Positions 26,855 through 35,563 of a stretch of DNA of 64,000 nt are shown here, piece by piece. The position numbers and the translations under genes are program-made. Location: contig NZ_CP011040.1 of the NCBI RefSeq assembly GCF_000238255.3, positions 682,001 to 746,000 on the forward strand, in the 5' to 3' direction. The first letter of the stretch is position 1; each line of letters starts with the position of its first letter. The notes under the pieces are model-generated. The model saw only the letters and a list, made by a program, of their open reading frames with translations. It made no database searches and was not told where the DNA came from. This stretch comes from Pseudoalteromonas spongiae UST010723-006. Its GTDB lineage: Bacteria > Pseudomonadota > Gammaproteobacteria > Enterobacterales > Alteromonadaceae.

Positions 26855-27664
26855 CTAGTATTTGCGTCTTTCTAAACCGGTTTCGGCGAGGATTTTCGCG
26901 GAGATTTCTTCAACTGAAAAGTGTGTTGAACTTAAATGAGGGATTTTATTTTTCTTATAGAGCATTTCAGCTTCTCGCACCTCAAGGCGGCACTGCCTTA
27001 GCGATGCATATTTGCTGTTTGCCATACGTTCGTTACGAATTGCAGCAAGGCGCTCAGGATTTATCGTTAAACCAAACAGTTTCTTTTTGTGGTTTTTAAG
27101 CGCGTTCGGCAAACGCATCATATCCAAATCATCTTCAGTAAGTGGGTAATTAGCTGCTTTTATGCCGTATTGAAGTGCTAAATATAAGCTGGTGGGCGTT
27201 TTACCGCTGCGACTCACACCCACCAATATAATATCGGCTTCATCATAGTCTTTTAAATTGCTGCCATCGTCGTTTGCAAGTGCATAGTTAACGGCATCGA
27301 TTCTGAAATCGTAGCTTTTTTCATGGATTGAGTGAGTTCGGTGTGTACGTGGTACAGGTTCAACGCCAATCGTGTCTTTTACTTGGCCGCTGTAAGCAGT
27401 TAAAAAATCAAAGCATTGGCCTTGTGACGATAATATGATGTCGCTCAACTGAGGATCAACAAAGGTAAAAAATACTAAAGGCTTTTCACCACTTACTTTA
27501 AATGCTTTATCTATTTGTAACTTAACTTCATATGCTTTTTGTTCAGTTTCAACAAACGGGATTGTGATGTGTTTAAATTCGACAGGAAATAACGACAAGG
27601 TAGCATGACCAAATACTTCACTGGTAATTGCGGTACCATCGGATATATAAAATGCGCTGCGCAT
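26855..27664 (-). CDS. ppsR: PEP synthase regulatory protein (bifunctional kinase/phosphorylase, DUF299)
   Basis: A 269-residue enzyme that switches PEP synthase off and on by ADP-dependent phosphorylation of a Thr and phosphate-dependent removal. Family markers are the N-terminal SDGTAITSEVFGHATLSLFP and the P-loop GVSRSGKTPTSLYLALQYGIKAANYPL, followed by KLFGLTINPERLAAIRNERM. ATG 27664 has AAGG 6 bases upstream. Its target gene, ppsA, lies 3 kb away in opposite direction, with the oxygenase and an unknown membrane gene between. In many relatives the two genes are direct divergent neighbours, so this spacing is notable. Confidence 0.95.
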   Translation of the reverse strand: MRSAFYISDGTAITSEVFGHATLSLFPVEFKHITIPFVETEQKAYEVKLQIDKAFKVSGEKPLVFFTFVDPQLSDIILSSQGQCFDFLTAYSGQVKDTIGVEPVPRTHRTHSIHEKSYDFRIDAVNYALANDDGSNLKDYDEADIILVGVSRSGKTPTSLYLALQYGIKAANYPLTEDDLDMMRLPNALKNHKKKLFGLTINPERLAAIRNERMANSKYASLRQCRLEVREAEMLYKKNKIPHLSSTHFSVEEISAKILAETGLERRKY

Positions 27665-27892
27665 AATAACCTTATTTTTTTGTTGTGAGAGCGCTTATAT
27701 AAGAGCAAATAATTAAACACGACACAACATTGTGAATGTAGATATTAAAATATAACTACATTGAAAGAGAATATTTTCTAAAGCTTATTTGTTTACACTT
27801 GTTTAATTGATGATTAAATAGTTCTTTGTTCAAGTTTAATAAAATTATATAGTTACGCACATTATGGATCTAGAAATAAGGAAATCAATTAA

Positions 27893-28054
27893 GTGCTACT
27901 TAAAACTAAACTAAAAGAATCAATCGGTGTGGTGCTTGCTTTGTCTGTGTTTCTGCTTGCGCTATTTGGCCTCTTTGCATTAAGCCCATACATAACGATT
28001 TATGGCTCGGCGGCTATATTACTTTTAATGATCGGTCTTTTTAAATATGTTTAA
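27893..28054 (+). CDS. small two-helix membrane protein, 53 residues
   Basis: A short gene starting at GTG 27893. AAGG lies 11 bases upstream (TAAGGAAATCAATTAAGTG), a bit long but acceptable. The product has two hydrophobic helices, IGVVLALSVFLLALFGLFAL (about 13-32) and YGSAAILLLMIGLFKY (about 38-52), and a basic N-terminus (LLKTKLKES). Its stop overlaps the start of the downstream oxygenase gene by 8 bases (ATG 28047), so the two are translationally coupled. I do not recognise the family. It may anchor the oxygenase to the membrane or be a short regulatory membrane peptide; both are guesses. Confidence 0.6.
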   Translation: MLLKTKLKESIGVVLALSVFLLALFGLFALSPYITIYGSAAILLLMIGLFKYV

Positions 28055-28946
28055 ACCTAGTATTGAAGTTAATACTGCAGTAAAAGCGAATGCGGTTGTT
28101 AAAGTTAATCCACTTTTAAATGACAAAATAATTGAGAAATTAAATACAAGTTTTGACGATATTTTCGCAAAACAAAAAGCAAGCAGACGCTATGTTGATG
28201 CGAAGCACATTCAAGAGCTAGGTCTACTTAATGATATATTTAACAAGGAAGTGTTATCACTAATTTACTCAATGTTTGACAAACCTGTACTCTATCACTG
28301 TCATGCATACGAAATTGATGGAAAAAATAATAAATCGCATATCTCATCAGGTAATTTTTTAAGAGGTTGGCACCGAGATGTAGATTGCAGGCACCGTCAA
28401 TCGGATAAAAAGACGCAACATGTTAGCCTATTCGTTTATCTTACCGATGTAGGAGAGGCCGATGGCGCGTTTGAAATTTCAGATAAACCATTGAGTTTTT
28501 GGCCTTACCTTTTTAAGAGTTCGCGATACTATCGTTTAATAGGTCAAAGAGGCTTTTCATTCTTATTCAATCGAACAGCTGTTCACCGCGCTAGCCCTAA
28601 TCGAATGAACAAACAAAGGCGTGTTTTAAAAATATCTTTTCAAGATTCAACTACAGTGATGCCACCGTTAAAAGCGACAATCAATTCTAATGATAAAAAA
28701 ATTAGATTATCTAAGGTGTTGGAGACACTAGACCCTCAAGACTTCCTAGTGCGTTCGCTGTTTGGCGATAAAACAGTTGCAATAGATGACCTTCAACGTG
28801 CAAAAGACACTTTTCTTTTAACTTTAAACAAAGATGCAGTTTCATCATGCGAAAACTTTGAAATATCAGAGAAATTTAGTTTAGTAGACGAGTTTAGAGG
28901 TATCATAAAAGACTATAGATATTTAATACGACTTAAACTTCAATAG
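28047..28946 (+). CDS. Fe(II)/2-oxoglutarate-dependent oxygenase, phytanoyl-CoA-hydroxylase-like
   Basis: A 299-residue predicted non-haem iron oxygenase. The iron triad is visible as HRD (in RGWHRDVDCRHR, HxD) and the distal His in FNRTAVHRASPNRMNKQRR, where the Arg ten residues on fits the 2OG carboxylate-binding Arg. The jelly-roll strands around THVSLFVYLTDV and GAFEISDKP agree. The substrate is unknown; relatives hydroxylate lipids, ectoine or secondary metabolites. It starts inside the 53-residue membrane gene. The tail after about residue 215 is poorly conserved in pattern. Low-complexity Lys/Asn use makes the region look slightly different from the ppsA flank, which could mean transfer. 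Confidence 0.8.
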   Translation: MFKPSIEVNTAVKANAVVKVNPLLNDKIIEKLNTSFDDIFAKQKASRRYVDAKHIQELGLLNDIFNKEVLSLIYSMFDKPVLYHCHAYEIDGKNNKSHISSGNFLRGWHRDVDCRHRQSDKKTQHVSLFVYLTDVGEADGAFEISDKPLSFWPYLFKSSRYYRLIGQRGFSFLFNRTAVHRASPNRMNKQRRVLKISFQDSTTVMPPLKATINSNDKKIRLSKVLETLDPQDFLVRSLFGDKTVAIDDLQRAKDTFLLTLNKDAVSSCENFEISEKFSLVDEFRGIIKDYRYLIRLKLQ

Positions 28947-28971
28947 TTTTCTGCAATTGAATGCACAGCTG

Positions 28972-30033
28972 TTAAATATCAGGGATTCGCCAGCGCTGTA
29001 CTTCGCGTGGCGAACAGATATGAAAAATGCATTTCGGTAATAGCTTTAGTACAAAAATCGCAGCAATTATTAGCATAAGCGCGTGATTATTTAATTGTAA
29101 AACGGCTGCTACGCAAAGCACTGAGAGTAAAAACCATGGCATAAATCCCATAATCCGTGATTTCTTGTTAACGCTGTGAATAAGGTGCGCGGGTAGATGT
29201 TGTGCGATTTGAGTTAATGCGTGATGTTTTAACCCGTAATTCATAAAGCTAAGTTTGTAGGCTCGATTTGCGGTTGATACCAATAATTTTTGTGAGGCAT
29301 ATTCACTTTCAATTGCGCTAATATCTGCGATATCAATTGCGTAAATATTAGGACGCTTAAGCTTGGCAATTAAATCGTCTAAAAACTCTTCTTGTTGATA
29401 TAACTGAGCCAGCATTTTAGTTTGATGTTTTTCAAAGCGGATAACGATGATTTGCGAATGGGTTAACCAAATTAGTACATTGTCGTTGGTATTTAACCAA
29501 GAGTGCTTAGTATAAAACCCTTTGAGCAAGATATTTGCGCGAGTTCGAACAAATATCAGCATTAGCAGCGCGTGAAAAATTAAAAATACCGGCACAGTAA
29601 TGACGGCGGTTTTAGTTAAATAATAAATAAGATGTGATTGCGCTAGTTGATTATCGATATTGCTCTTTAAGTTGTGCTGTTCGCCATTTTTTGCAATGTA
29701 TATTGGAACCGACTTACCTTCACTCAAACTTGCATACACGTGCTGATCTACATAGGCATTTTTTTTAAACAGTGCGTTATTGATTTTTACACTGTAGGTA
29801 ATTGCGAAAGCGGTATGAAGTCTTGCCCGGTGCAATAGCGTATTAAGCTTACTTGGGTTGTTATCAAGATTTACAATTGTTCCCTGTGCTAAATAGCCAT
29901 TTTTTACCCAAGCTAAGGATTTCTTATGCCAATCTGCAAGGATTAAACTTATTAAAATGGTCGAGATGACAAAAGCGGCGCACGATGCCAAATGCACCAT
30001 ACGTTTTCGGTTGTAAAAGTCTGCGCGTCTCAT
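28972..30033 (-). CDS. membrane protein, DUF3592-like extracytoplasmic region
   Basis: A 353-residue membrane protein. The start ATG 30033 is preferred: GGA is about 8 bases upstream, while earlier candidates (TTG 30054, ATG 30045) lack an SD. One TM helix lies near residues 15-35, one near 135-160, and two near the C-terminus (GFMPWFLLSVLCVAAVL and LMLIIAAIFVLKLLP). Between TM1 and TM2 the segment with GTIVNLD, ITYSVKINNALF and GKSVPIYIAKNGEQ is like DUF3592. A cytoplasmic region of about 110 residues separates TM2 and TM3. I do not recognise a function. It is convergent with the oxygenase gene and upstream of the ppsA promoter region. Confidence 0.7.
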   Translation of the reverse strand: MRRADFYNRKRMVHLASCAAFVISTILISLILADWHKKSLAWVKNGYLAQGTIVNLDNNPSKLNTLLHRARLHTAFAITYSVKINNALFKKNAYVDQHVYASLSEGKSVPIYIAKNGEQHNLKSNIDNQLAQSHLIYYLTKTAVITVPVFLIFHALLMLIFVRTRANILLKGFYTKHSWLNTNDNVLIWLTHSQIIVIRFEKHQTKMLAQLYQQEEFLDDLIAKLKRPNIYAIDIADISAIESEYASQKLLVSTANRAYKLSFMNYGLKHHALTQIAQHLPAHLIHSVNKKSRIMGFMPWFLLSVLCVAAVLQLNNHALMLIIAAIFVLKLLPKCIFHICSPREVQRWRIPDI

Positions 30034-30054
30034 TGCATATTCCATGTTTTTCAA

Positions 30055-30694
30055 CTGCTTGCTAATGAATTATTTGTAAGGTTTTGGTGTATTTAAACGG
30101 CGACTCCTTTGCCGAAATACACGTTAACAGAAATGTTAAACCAATTAACATATCCTGACAAGGCACTTTAATCGTTGCTGTTCATGACAAACGTTACTCG
30201 CTTTAGGGTCGATTTACAGGCTCTAAAATATCAGTTCTTGGCATTAGAGCGAATTAATGTATTCGGAGGGGATAAGCCAAAAATAACCGAGTTGTGCTTA
30301 TCGGGGGGGAGCTATTGGTTTTAATGCCGCTTTTGCTTCAAATTAGGGCTTTAAACACTTATTTAATATCATATTTAAAAAAAATTTATTGTTATGATTT
30401 ATTCTAATTTTGCTATTGGCACCGGTGTCACTAGCATAAAAATGCAGTTTTAACGCATTTAAGGTTAATTTTTACTGTTTTTCGGGTATTTGTCCTTGAT
30501 TTTGTTGTTTTTGCTCGCTTTACCTGGTTTGTTCATCTATGTAAAATCATGCTCGCTTTAAACGAAACCTTAATTCCTGCTACCCGTTCAAATTTATCGC
30601 AGATGTAATAGGCGTTCACATTTAGCAACTTGATGTTATCTCAACTAGGATTAGATAACACACTCTCACAACCTTTTGCTTATGGAGAATTTCC
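30055..30694. other. long leader/intergenic region upstream of ppsA
   Basis: 640 bases with no supported gene. It holds the divergent promoters of ppsA and the membrane-protein gene. GATAAGC (30271-30277) and GCTTATC (30296-30302) are inverted repeats, the left one preceded by GGAGGG and the right followed by GGGGGG, which might form a structured RNA. No known riboswitch is recognised. Confidence 0.45.
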
Positions 30695-33067
30695 GTGCAA
30701 TATATACTTTGGTATCAAGAACTTGGTATGAATGACGTACCACGTGTTGGTGGTAAAAACGCTTCCCTCGGTGAAATGATTTCTAACCTAGCAAACGCAG
30801 GCGTAACAGTGCCTGGTGGTTTTGCTACAACATCTGATGCTTTTAATGAGTTTTTAGACCAATCAGGCCTCAACGACAAAATCCACAATGTACTTGATAC
30901 GCTTGATGTTGATGATGTAAACGAACTAGCACGCGTAGGCGGCGAAATTCGTCAATGGATTATCGATACACCTTTCCAAAGTAATTTAGATTCTGCGATT
31001 CGTGAAGCGTATGCAACGCTTCATGGTGGTAAAAATCAAGATGTTTCGTTTGCGGTTCGCTCATCAGCAACTGCTGAGGATATGCCAGATGCATCTTTCG
31101 CTGGGCAACAAGAGACTTTCTTAAACGTGCGCGGTATTGACGCAGTAATGGTGGCAATTAAGCACGTATTTGCATCGTTATTTAACGACCGTGCAATTTC
31201 GTACCGTGTTCACCAAGGTTACGACCATCGTGGTGTTGCACTGTCTGCGGGTATTCAGCGCATGGTCCGTTCTGATAAAGCCTCATCAGGTGTAATGTTT
31301 AGTATTGATACCGAATCTGGTTTTGAAGATGTGGTATTTGTAACATCAAGCTATGGCCTTGGCGAAATGGTAGTGCAGGGCGCGGTTAACCCAGATGAAT
31401 TTTATGTACACAAGCCAACACTTGCGGCAAATCGCCCTGCGGTTGTGCGCCGTACGCTTGGTTCAAAAGCAGTTGAGATGATCTATTCAAGCGATGAAGC
31501 TCACGGTAAGCAAGTAGAAGTAGTGGATATTGAACAAACCCGCTCAAATCAATTCTCGATTACTGATGAAGAAGTAATGGAGCTTGCTAAACAAGCAGTG
31601 ATCATTGAAAAGCATTATGGTCGCCCGATGGATATTGAATGGGCTAAAGACGGCAATGACGGCAAGCTATATATTGTACAAGCGCGTCCTGAAACAGTGC
31701 GTTCTAACGAAGACGCCAATGTAATGGAACGTTTTCAACTAAATGGTTCATCAAACGTGTTATGCGAAGGCCGTGCTATTGGTCATAAAATTGGTAAAGG
31801 CGTAGTACGCGTACTTAACTCAATTGATGAAATGGATAAAGTACAGCAAGGTGATGTGCTAGTAACCGACATGACCGACCCTGACTGGGAACCGATTATG
31901 AAGCGTGCTGCAGCGATTGTTACAAATCGTGGTGGCCGTACGTGTCACGCAGCAATTATTGCACGTGAGTTAGGTATTCCTGCTGTAGTCGGTTGTGGTA
32001 ACGCAACTGACACCATCGAAAATAACGCAGAAGTGACAGTTTCTTGTGCCGAAGGTGACACTGGCTATATTTACCAAGGTTTACTTGATTATGAGGTATT
32101 AACATCTCGCGTTGATGAAATGCCTGAACTACCAATGAAAATTATGATGAATGTGGGTAACCCAGACAGAGCATTCGACTTTGCGCGATTACCACATGCA
32201 GGCATTGGTTTAGCACGTGTTGAATTCATTATTAACCGTATGATTGGTGTACACCCGAAAGCACTACTTAACTATGATGCTCAGTCTGACGACGTAAAAT
32301 CTGATATTGATTTTATGATGGCAGGTTACGAAAGTCCGGTTGAATTTTATATCAGCAAACTTGTTGAAGGTATTTCGACACTAGGTGCAGCATTTGCGCC
32401 AGAGCGCGTAATTGTGCGTATGTCTGATTTCAAATCAAACGAATACGCGAATTTAGTGGGTGGTGAGCAATACGAGCCGGAAGAAGAAAATCCAATGATC
32501 GGATTCCGCGGTGCATCTCGCTATATTTCAGAAGATTTCCGCGATTGTTTTGCCCTTGAATGTGAAGCGATTAAACGCGTTCGCAACGATATGGGTCTGA
32601 CCAATATCGAAATCATGATCCCATTTGTCCGCACATTAGAAGAAGCAGCACGCGTAATTGAGCTACTTGAAGAACACGGCTTAAAGCGCGGTGAAAACGG
32701 CTTAAAAGTAATTATGATGTGCGAGCTGCCATCTAATGCATTATTAGCAGATGAGTTCTTAGAGTATTTCGATGGTTTCTCTATCGGTTCTAATGACTTA
32801 ACTCAGTTAACGCTTGGCTTGGACCGTGACTCTGGATTAATTGCTCATTTATTTGACGAGCGTAATCCTGCGATTAAAAAGCTATTAGAAATGGCGATTC
32901 AAACAGCGAAAGCAAAAGGTAAATATGTCGGCATTTGTGGTCAGGGTCCGTCAGATCACGAAGACTTTGCAGCCTGGCTTGTGGATCAAGGTATTGATTC
33001 TGTGTCGTTAAACCCAGACACAGTGCTTGAAACTTGGCTATACCTAGGTGAGAAGCACGCTAAATAA
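30695..33067 (+). CDS. ppsA: phosphoenolpyruvate synthase (pyruvate, water dikinase)
   Basis: A 790-residue gluconeogenic enzyme making PEP, AMP and Pi from pyruvate and ATP. Domains: ATP-grasp nucleotide-binding half ([11 protein letters not shown]...[27 protein letters not shown]), the swivelling phospho-His domain ([21 protein letters not shown]; catalytic His, and the Thr just before it is the PpsR target), and the TIM-barrel PEP/pyruvate domain ending [20 protein letters not shown] and [13 protein letters not shown]. The start is GTG 30695 with GGAG 8 bases upstream. Length and motifs are full, so it is intact. The regulator gene ppsR is at 26855-27664. Confidence 0.98.
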   Translation: MQYILWYQELGMNDVPRVGGKNASLGEMISNLANAGVTVPGGFATTSDAFNEFLDQSGLNDKIHNVLDTLDVDDVNELARVGGEIRQWIIDTPFQSNLDSAIREAYATLHGGKNQDVSFAVRSSATAEDMPDASFAGQQETFLNVRGIDAVMVAIKHVFASLFNDRAISYRVHQGYDHRGVALSAGIQRMVRSDKASSGVMFSIDTESGFEDVVFVTSSYGLGEMVVQGAVNPDEFYVHKPTLAANRPAVVRRTLGSKAVEMIYSSDEAHGKQVEVVDIEQTRSNQFSITDEEVMELAKQAVIIEKHYGRPMDIEWAKDGNDGKLYIVQARPETVRSNEDANVMERFQLNGSSNVLCEGRAIGHKIGKGVVRVLNSIDEMDKVQQGDVLVTDMTDPDWEPIMKRAAAIVTNRGGRTCHAAIIARELGIPAVVGCGNATDTIENNAEVTVSCAEGDTGYIYQGLLDYEVLTSRVDEMPELPMKIMMNVGNPDRAFDFARLPHAGIGLARVEFIINRMIGVHPKALLNYDAQSDDVKSDIDFMMAGYESPVEFYISKLVEGISTLGAAFAPERVIVRMSDFKSNEYANLVGGEQYEPEEENPMIGFRGASRYISEDFRDCFALECEAIKRVRNDMGLTNIEIMIPFVRTLEEAARVIELLEEHGLKRGENGLKVIMMCELPSNALLADEFLEYFDGFSIGSNDLTQLTLGLDRDSGLIAHLFDERNPAIKKLLEMAIQTAKAKGKYVGICGQGPSDHEDFAAWLVDQGIDSVSLNPDTVLETWLYLGEKHAK

Positions 33068-33123
33068 ATTGTATTAACCAGTTCCTTTAACTGATATGTC
33101 ATCAGTATAAAGCTGACAAAACA

Positions 33124-33148
33124 AAAGGCGCTCAATGCGCCTTTTTTT
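33124..33148 (+). terminator. ppsA terminator
   Basis: Perfect stem AAAGGCGC/GCGCCTTT with loop TCAAT followed by further T residues (to 33148), 57 bases after the ppsA stop. It is close to the end of the convergent L36B gene and may serve both strands. Confidence 0.9.
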
Positions 33149-33160
33149 CATTTCATAATG

Positions 33161-33304
33161 CTATTTTTTCTTTTTGCCTTTGCCCTGTACTGCTTTAAAA
33201 CGTGGGTTTGATTTACAAATTACAAATAAACGACCGCGACGCTTTACGATTTGGCAATCAGGGTGGCGTTTTTTCGCGCTTTTTAATGAACTTAATACTT
33301 GCAT
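33161..33304 (-). CDS. ykgO: 50S ribosomal protein L36, type B (zinc-independent, YkgO)
   Basis: A 47-residue protein. The sequence [20 protein letters not shown] and then [20 protein letters not shown] followed by a Lys-rich tail is nearly the E. coli YkgO pattern. It has only two of the Cys used by the zinc-ribbon form (no CxxC), so it is the C-minus paralogue expressed when zinc is scarce. Its ATG overlaps the L31B stop as TAATG, making a two-gene operon. The Zur-like palindrome at 33596-33614 should control it. Confidence 0.95.
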   Translation of the reverse strand: MQVLSSLKSAKKRHPDCQIVKRRGRLFVICKSNPRFKAVQGKGKKKK

Positions 33305-33555
33305 TATTTGCTTCCTAATTTACCAAAACGCTTATTGAACTTAGCAATACGGCCGTCAGATTGAGCAGCGCGTTGCTTACCTGTGTAAAACGGGTGCGAT
33401 TCACTCGATACATCTATCGCTACATAAGGGTATGTTTTACCTTGATAATCGATTGTGCGATCGGTTTTGATGGTTGAACCAACTAAAAAATATGCATCTG
33501 CTGCTGTGTCGTGAAAAACCACTTTTCCGTAATCAGGGTGGATACCAGGTTTCAT
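33304..33555 (-). CDS. ykgM: 50S ribosomal protein L31, type B (zinc-independent, YkgM)
   Basis: An 83-residue protein. It begins [19 protein letters not shown], ends [20 protein letters not shown] plus a Lys/Gly tail, and has no CxxC motif, which is the hallmark of the zinc-free L31. This paralogue replaces zinc-bound L31 on ribosomes during zinc shortage, freeing zinc. It is the first gene of an operon with L36B. SD GGAGC is 6 to 7 bases before the ATG on the minus strand. A Zur-like palindrome lies upstream. Confidence 0.96.
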   Translation of the reverse strand: MKPGIHPDYGKVVFHDTAADAYFLVGSTIKTDRTIDYQGKTYPYVAIDVSSESHPFYTGKQRAAQSDGRIAKFNKRFGKLGSK

Positions 33556-33595
33556 ATAAGCTCCAATTAATATGTTACAACATCACGTAATATAA

Positions 33596-33614
33596 ATTGT
33601 TATAACATAACAAT
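33596..33614 (-). promoter_or_regulatory. Zur-box-like palindrome upstream of the L31B-L36B operon
   Basis: ATTGTTATAACATAACAAT is a perfect 8-3-8 palindrome that matches the gammaproteobacterial Zur consensus (GTTATAnnATAAC core). It starts 41 bases upstream of the L31B start codon, the usual place for a repressor site. Zur repression of L31B/L36B is well established in other bacteria. Confidence 0.85.
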
Positions 33615-33660
33615 CAATAGTTAATGCAAATAATTATCAATAAGTTTAATTTAAAATAAA

Positions 33661-33678
33661 ATACATAATGTTATGTAT
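33661..33678. promoter_or_regulatory. second palindrome between L31B and the CheY-like gene
   Basis: ATACATAATGTTATGTAT has perfect arms ATACATAA/TTATGTAT around TG. It is 47 bases farther from L31B than the first palindrome and 119 bases from the CheY-like gene. It may be another metalloregulator site or simple AT-rich symmetry. Confidence 0.5.
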
Positions 33679-33796
33679 AAGTTTATGTATTAACTAGACT
33701 AACAGTTAGGCATTACTTTAAATAATATAGATAAGATACGCTTTGTCTTTTTATGTGGATTTGCTTTGACATATTAAGCGCTCAATAGGGACACCC

Positions 33797-34399
33797 ATGT
33801 TTACAAAAATAGAAGGCACTTTGTTAGCGCAACTAATCAATGACGCGATCGATTTATCACGTGATGAACTGCAACAACCAAAGAATGTAAATGATAAAGA
33901 AAAGCTTGAAACAGAATTAATTCAGTTAGTGTCGTGCTTTAACAAAATTAAGCATGATCTACAAAAGTTACAACCAAGTTCCGATGGTAATGCCTCAAAG
34001 TACAAAATCTTAATCGTTGATGATGTTGAATCAATGCGAGTGGTAACCACAAGTATGCTCAGAAAGTTAGGTTTCGAGCATATTAAAGAAGCAAATAGCG
34101 CTGAAAGTGCGTTAATTAAGTTGAAAAAAGCGGTAGCAGAAGACGATAAGTTCGATATCGTAATTACGGATTGGGAAATGGATGGAAAATCAGGGTTAGA
34201 TTTGTTACGAGAAATTCGTTTAGACGCAAACATGTTAGAAACAGCAGTGTATATTCTTACTGGTCATGGAGAGCAAAGTCATATACTTAAAGCAATTAAT
34301 GCAGGTGTTACTGGCTATATTTTAAAACCATTAAACTTTCAGGTATTCAGTCAAAAATTAAGCGCATATTTGCCGAAAAAAAATACTGAAATGACTTAA
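33797..34399 (+). CDS. CheY-like single-domain response regulator with helical N-extension
   Basis: A 200-residue protein. A charged helical extension of about 70 residues (QLINDAIDLSRDELQQPKNVNDKEK) precedes a full receiver domain: KILIVDDVES (acidic pair), phospho-Asp in IVITDWEMDGKSGLDLL, Thr in VYILTGHGEQ, and Lys in GYILKPLNFQ. There is no output domain, so it probably acts by protein contact. A receiver with SpyQ/PilZ-like adaptors is common in chemotaxis. SD AGGGA 7 bases from ATG. The cognate kinase is not adjacent. Confidence 0.88.
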   Translation: MFTKIEGTLLAQLINDAIDLSRDELQQPKNVNDKEKLETELIQLVSCFNKIKHDLQKLQPSSDGNASKYKILIVDDVESMRVVTTSMLRKLGFEHIKEANSAESALIKLKKAVAEDDKFDIVITDWEMDGKSGLDLLREIRLDANMLETAVYILTGHGEQSHILKAINAGVTGYILKPLNFQVFSQKLSAYLPKKNTEMT

Positions 34400-34491
34400 G
34401 CGTGTTTGTAAGTGAAAAATACCTCGTAAAATGATCTGCAGATTCGTCGTGTTTGTATAAACTACGGTGTTTGAGTTTACTTTGGGATTTT

Positions 34492-35067
34492 ATGAAACAT
34501 ATCAAAGGCGTAATTTTCGATTTAGACAGTACATTAGTTACGTGCAGTTTGTGCTTTAAAACAATGCGAAAGGAAATTGGCTGCCCATCAGAACAAGATA
34601 TTTTGCAGTTTGTTGATGCGTTAGAAGAGCCTAAACAGTCTTTAGCAAATCACACAATAAAACGTTTAGAACTTGACGATGCTCATAGTGCAAAGTGGAT
34701 TGAAGGGGCAGAGCACTTCGTGCAGCATTTAATCAATAAAAACTATCCCACCGCGATTATTACGCGAAACAGTGTTGAAGCAAGTTCTATAAAAATAGCC
34801 AACAATCAAATACCAATCGAAACCGTAATAACCCGCGAAGACGCACCGGCAAAGCCCGATCCTACGGCGTTACTTATGCTGGCTGAAAAGTGGAATATTG
34901 CCCCCGCTAACTTGTTATACATAGGGGATTATCTTCACGATATTAACATTGCTAAAAATGCAGGTGTGGAAAGTGCACTGTTTTGCGAGTTTGAAACACC
35001 AGACTATGCGCATCAAGCAGATTATGTATTTGAGACCTACGCTGAGTTAATGAAGCGTTTCGCTTAA
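34492..35067 (+). CDS. HAD superfamily hydrolase (subfamily IA)
   Basis: A 191-residue phosphatase-type protein. ATG 34492 is chosen over an upstream start at 34453 because TGGGA lies just before it and the product then begins KHIKGVIFDLDSTLV, the family N-terminus. Motif I is DLDSTLV (nucleophile Asp 10), motif II includes AIITRN, motif III Lys is in APAKPDPT and motif IV is in YIGDYLHDINIAKNAG. The cap is a short helical insert (residues 20-70) with Cys. Substrate unknown; related enzymes act on phosphoglycolate or sugar phosphates. Confidence 0.9.
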   Translation: MKHIKGVIFDLDSTLVTCSLCFKTMRKEIGCPSEQDILQFVDALEEPKQSLANHTIKRLELDDAHSAKWIEGAEHFVQHLINKNYPTAIITRNSVEASSIKIANNQIPIETVITREDAPAKPDPTALLMLAEKWNIAPANLLYIGDYLHDINIAKNAGVESALFCEFETPDYAHQADYVFETYAELMKRFA

Positions 35068-35176
35068 CTTAGCGATCAGTTATAGATGAGTTTAATGTTA
35101 GATGGATTACAGTGCGAGCCGCTAAGCTGCTAGTTTAGCGAGCAGCATGAATGTATGTTTTAAAACCGATTTTAAC

Positions 35177-35389
35177 TTAACGCCTTGCTAATTTTTTATC
35201 GATAAACTGGCAAGATGATTTAAGTGCTTTTTGAAAATGGCTTAAATAGCGCCTTGCCCAAGGATAGTAAAACGCCAATAACAGTAAACCTGCAATAAAA
35301 AAGATCAGTGATGGGCCTGGCACCACCATAAAAAGCAAGCCAAGCGCTAGAAACATTACTGCAAACACATGGTTTATCATTTTTTTCAT
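35177..35389 (-). CDS. PGPGW-family small transmembrane protein
   Basis: A 70-residue membrane protein. ATG 35389 is likely because TAGG is nine bases upstream; ATG 35398 and 35380 are also in frame. VFAVMFLALGLLFMVVPGPSLIFFIAGLLLLA contains the conserved PGPs turn between two hydrophobic helices, and WARRYL follows it, as in the PGPGW family. The C-terminus is basic. The function of this family is unknown. It is divergent from the ydiJ gene. Confidence 0.75.
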   Translation of the reverse strand: MKKMINHVFAVMFLALGLLFMVVPGPSLIFFIAGLLLLAFYYPWARRYLSHFQKALKSSCQFIDKKLARR

Positions 35390-35519
35390 CTGTAGCATCC
35401 TAAACGCATAAATTTACGTATAAACACGATATTTATTCATAGTATAAAAAATTTGGTTTAGCGCGCGAATAAATGATGTTACAAACTGTAAATATGAAGC
35501 AAAACTCGCTGTATTTCTT

Positions 35520-35528
35520 TGATATAAT
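35520..35528 (+). promoter_or_regulatory. extended -10 promoter of ydiJ
   Basis: TGATATAAT matches the extended -10 element TGnTATAAT perfectly; a -35 match is poor, as allowed for such promoters. A transcript starting near 35535 would exclude the GTG at 35531 and leaves ATG 35564 as the start. Confidence 0.6.
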
Positions 35529-35563
35529 GAGTGCAAACCCTGTTCCCCGTCACCGAGCAAGTA

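Noticed and set aside
27864..27914. 16-codon frame from ATG 27864
   Set aside because: Too short and in a different frame from the better supported two-helix membrane protein.
30271..30302. GATAAGC/GCTTATC hairpin with flanking G-runs upstream of ppsA
   Set aside because: Only seven base pairs with a long loop; may be chance. Kept as a note inside the intergenic entry.
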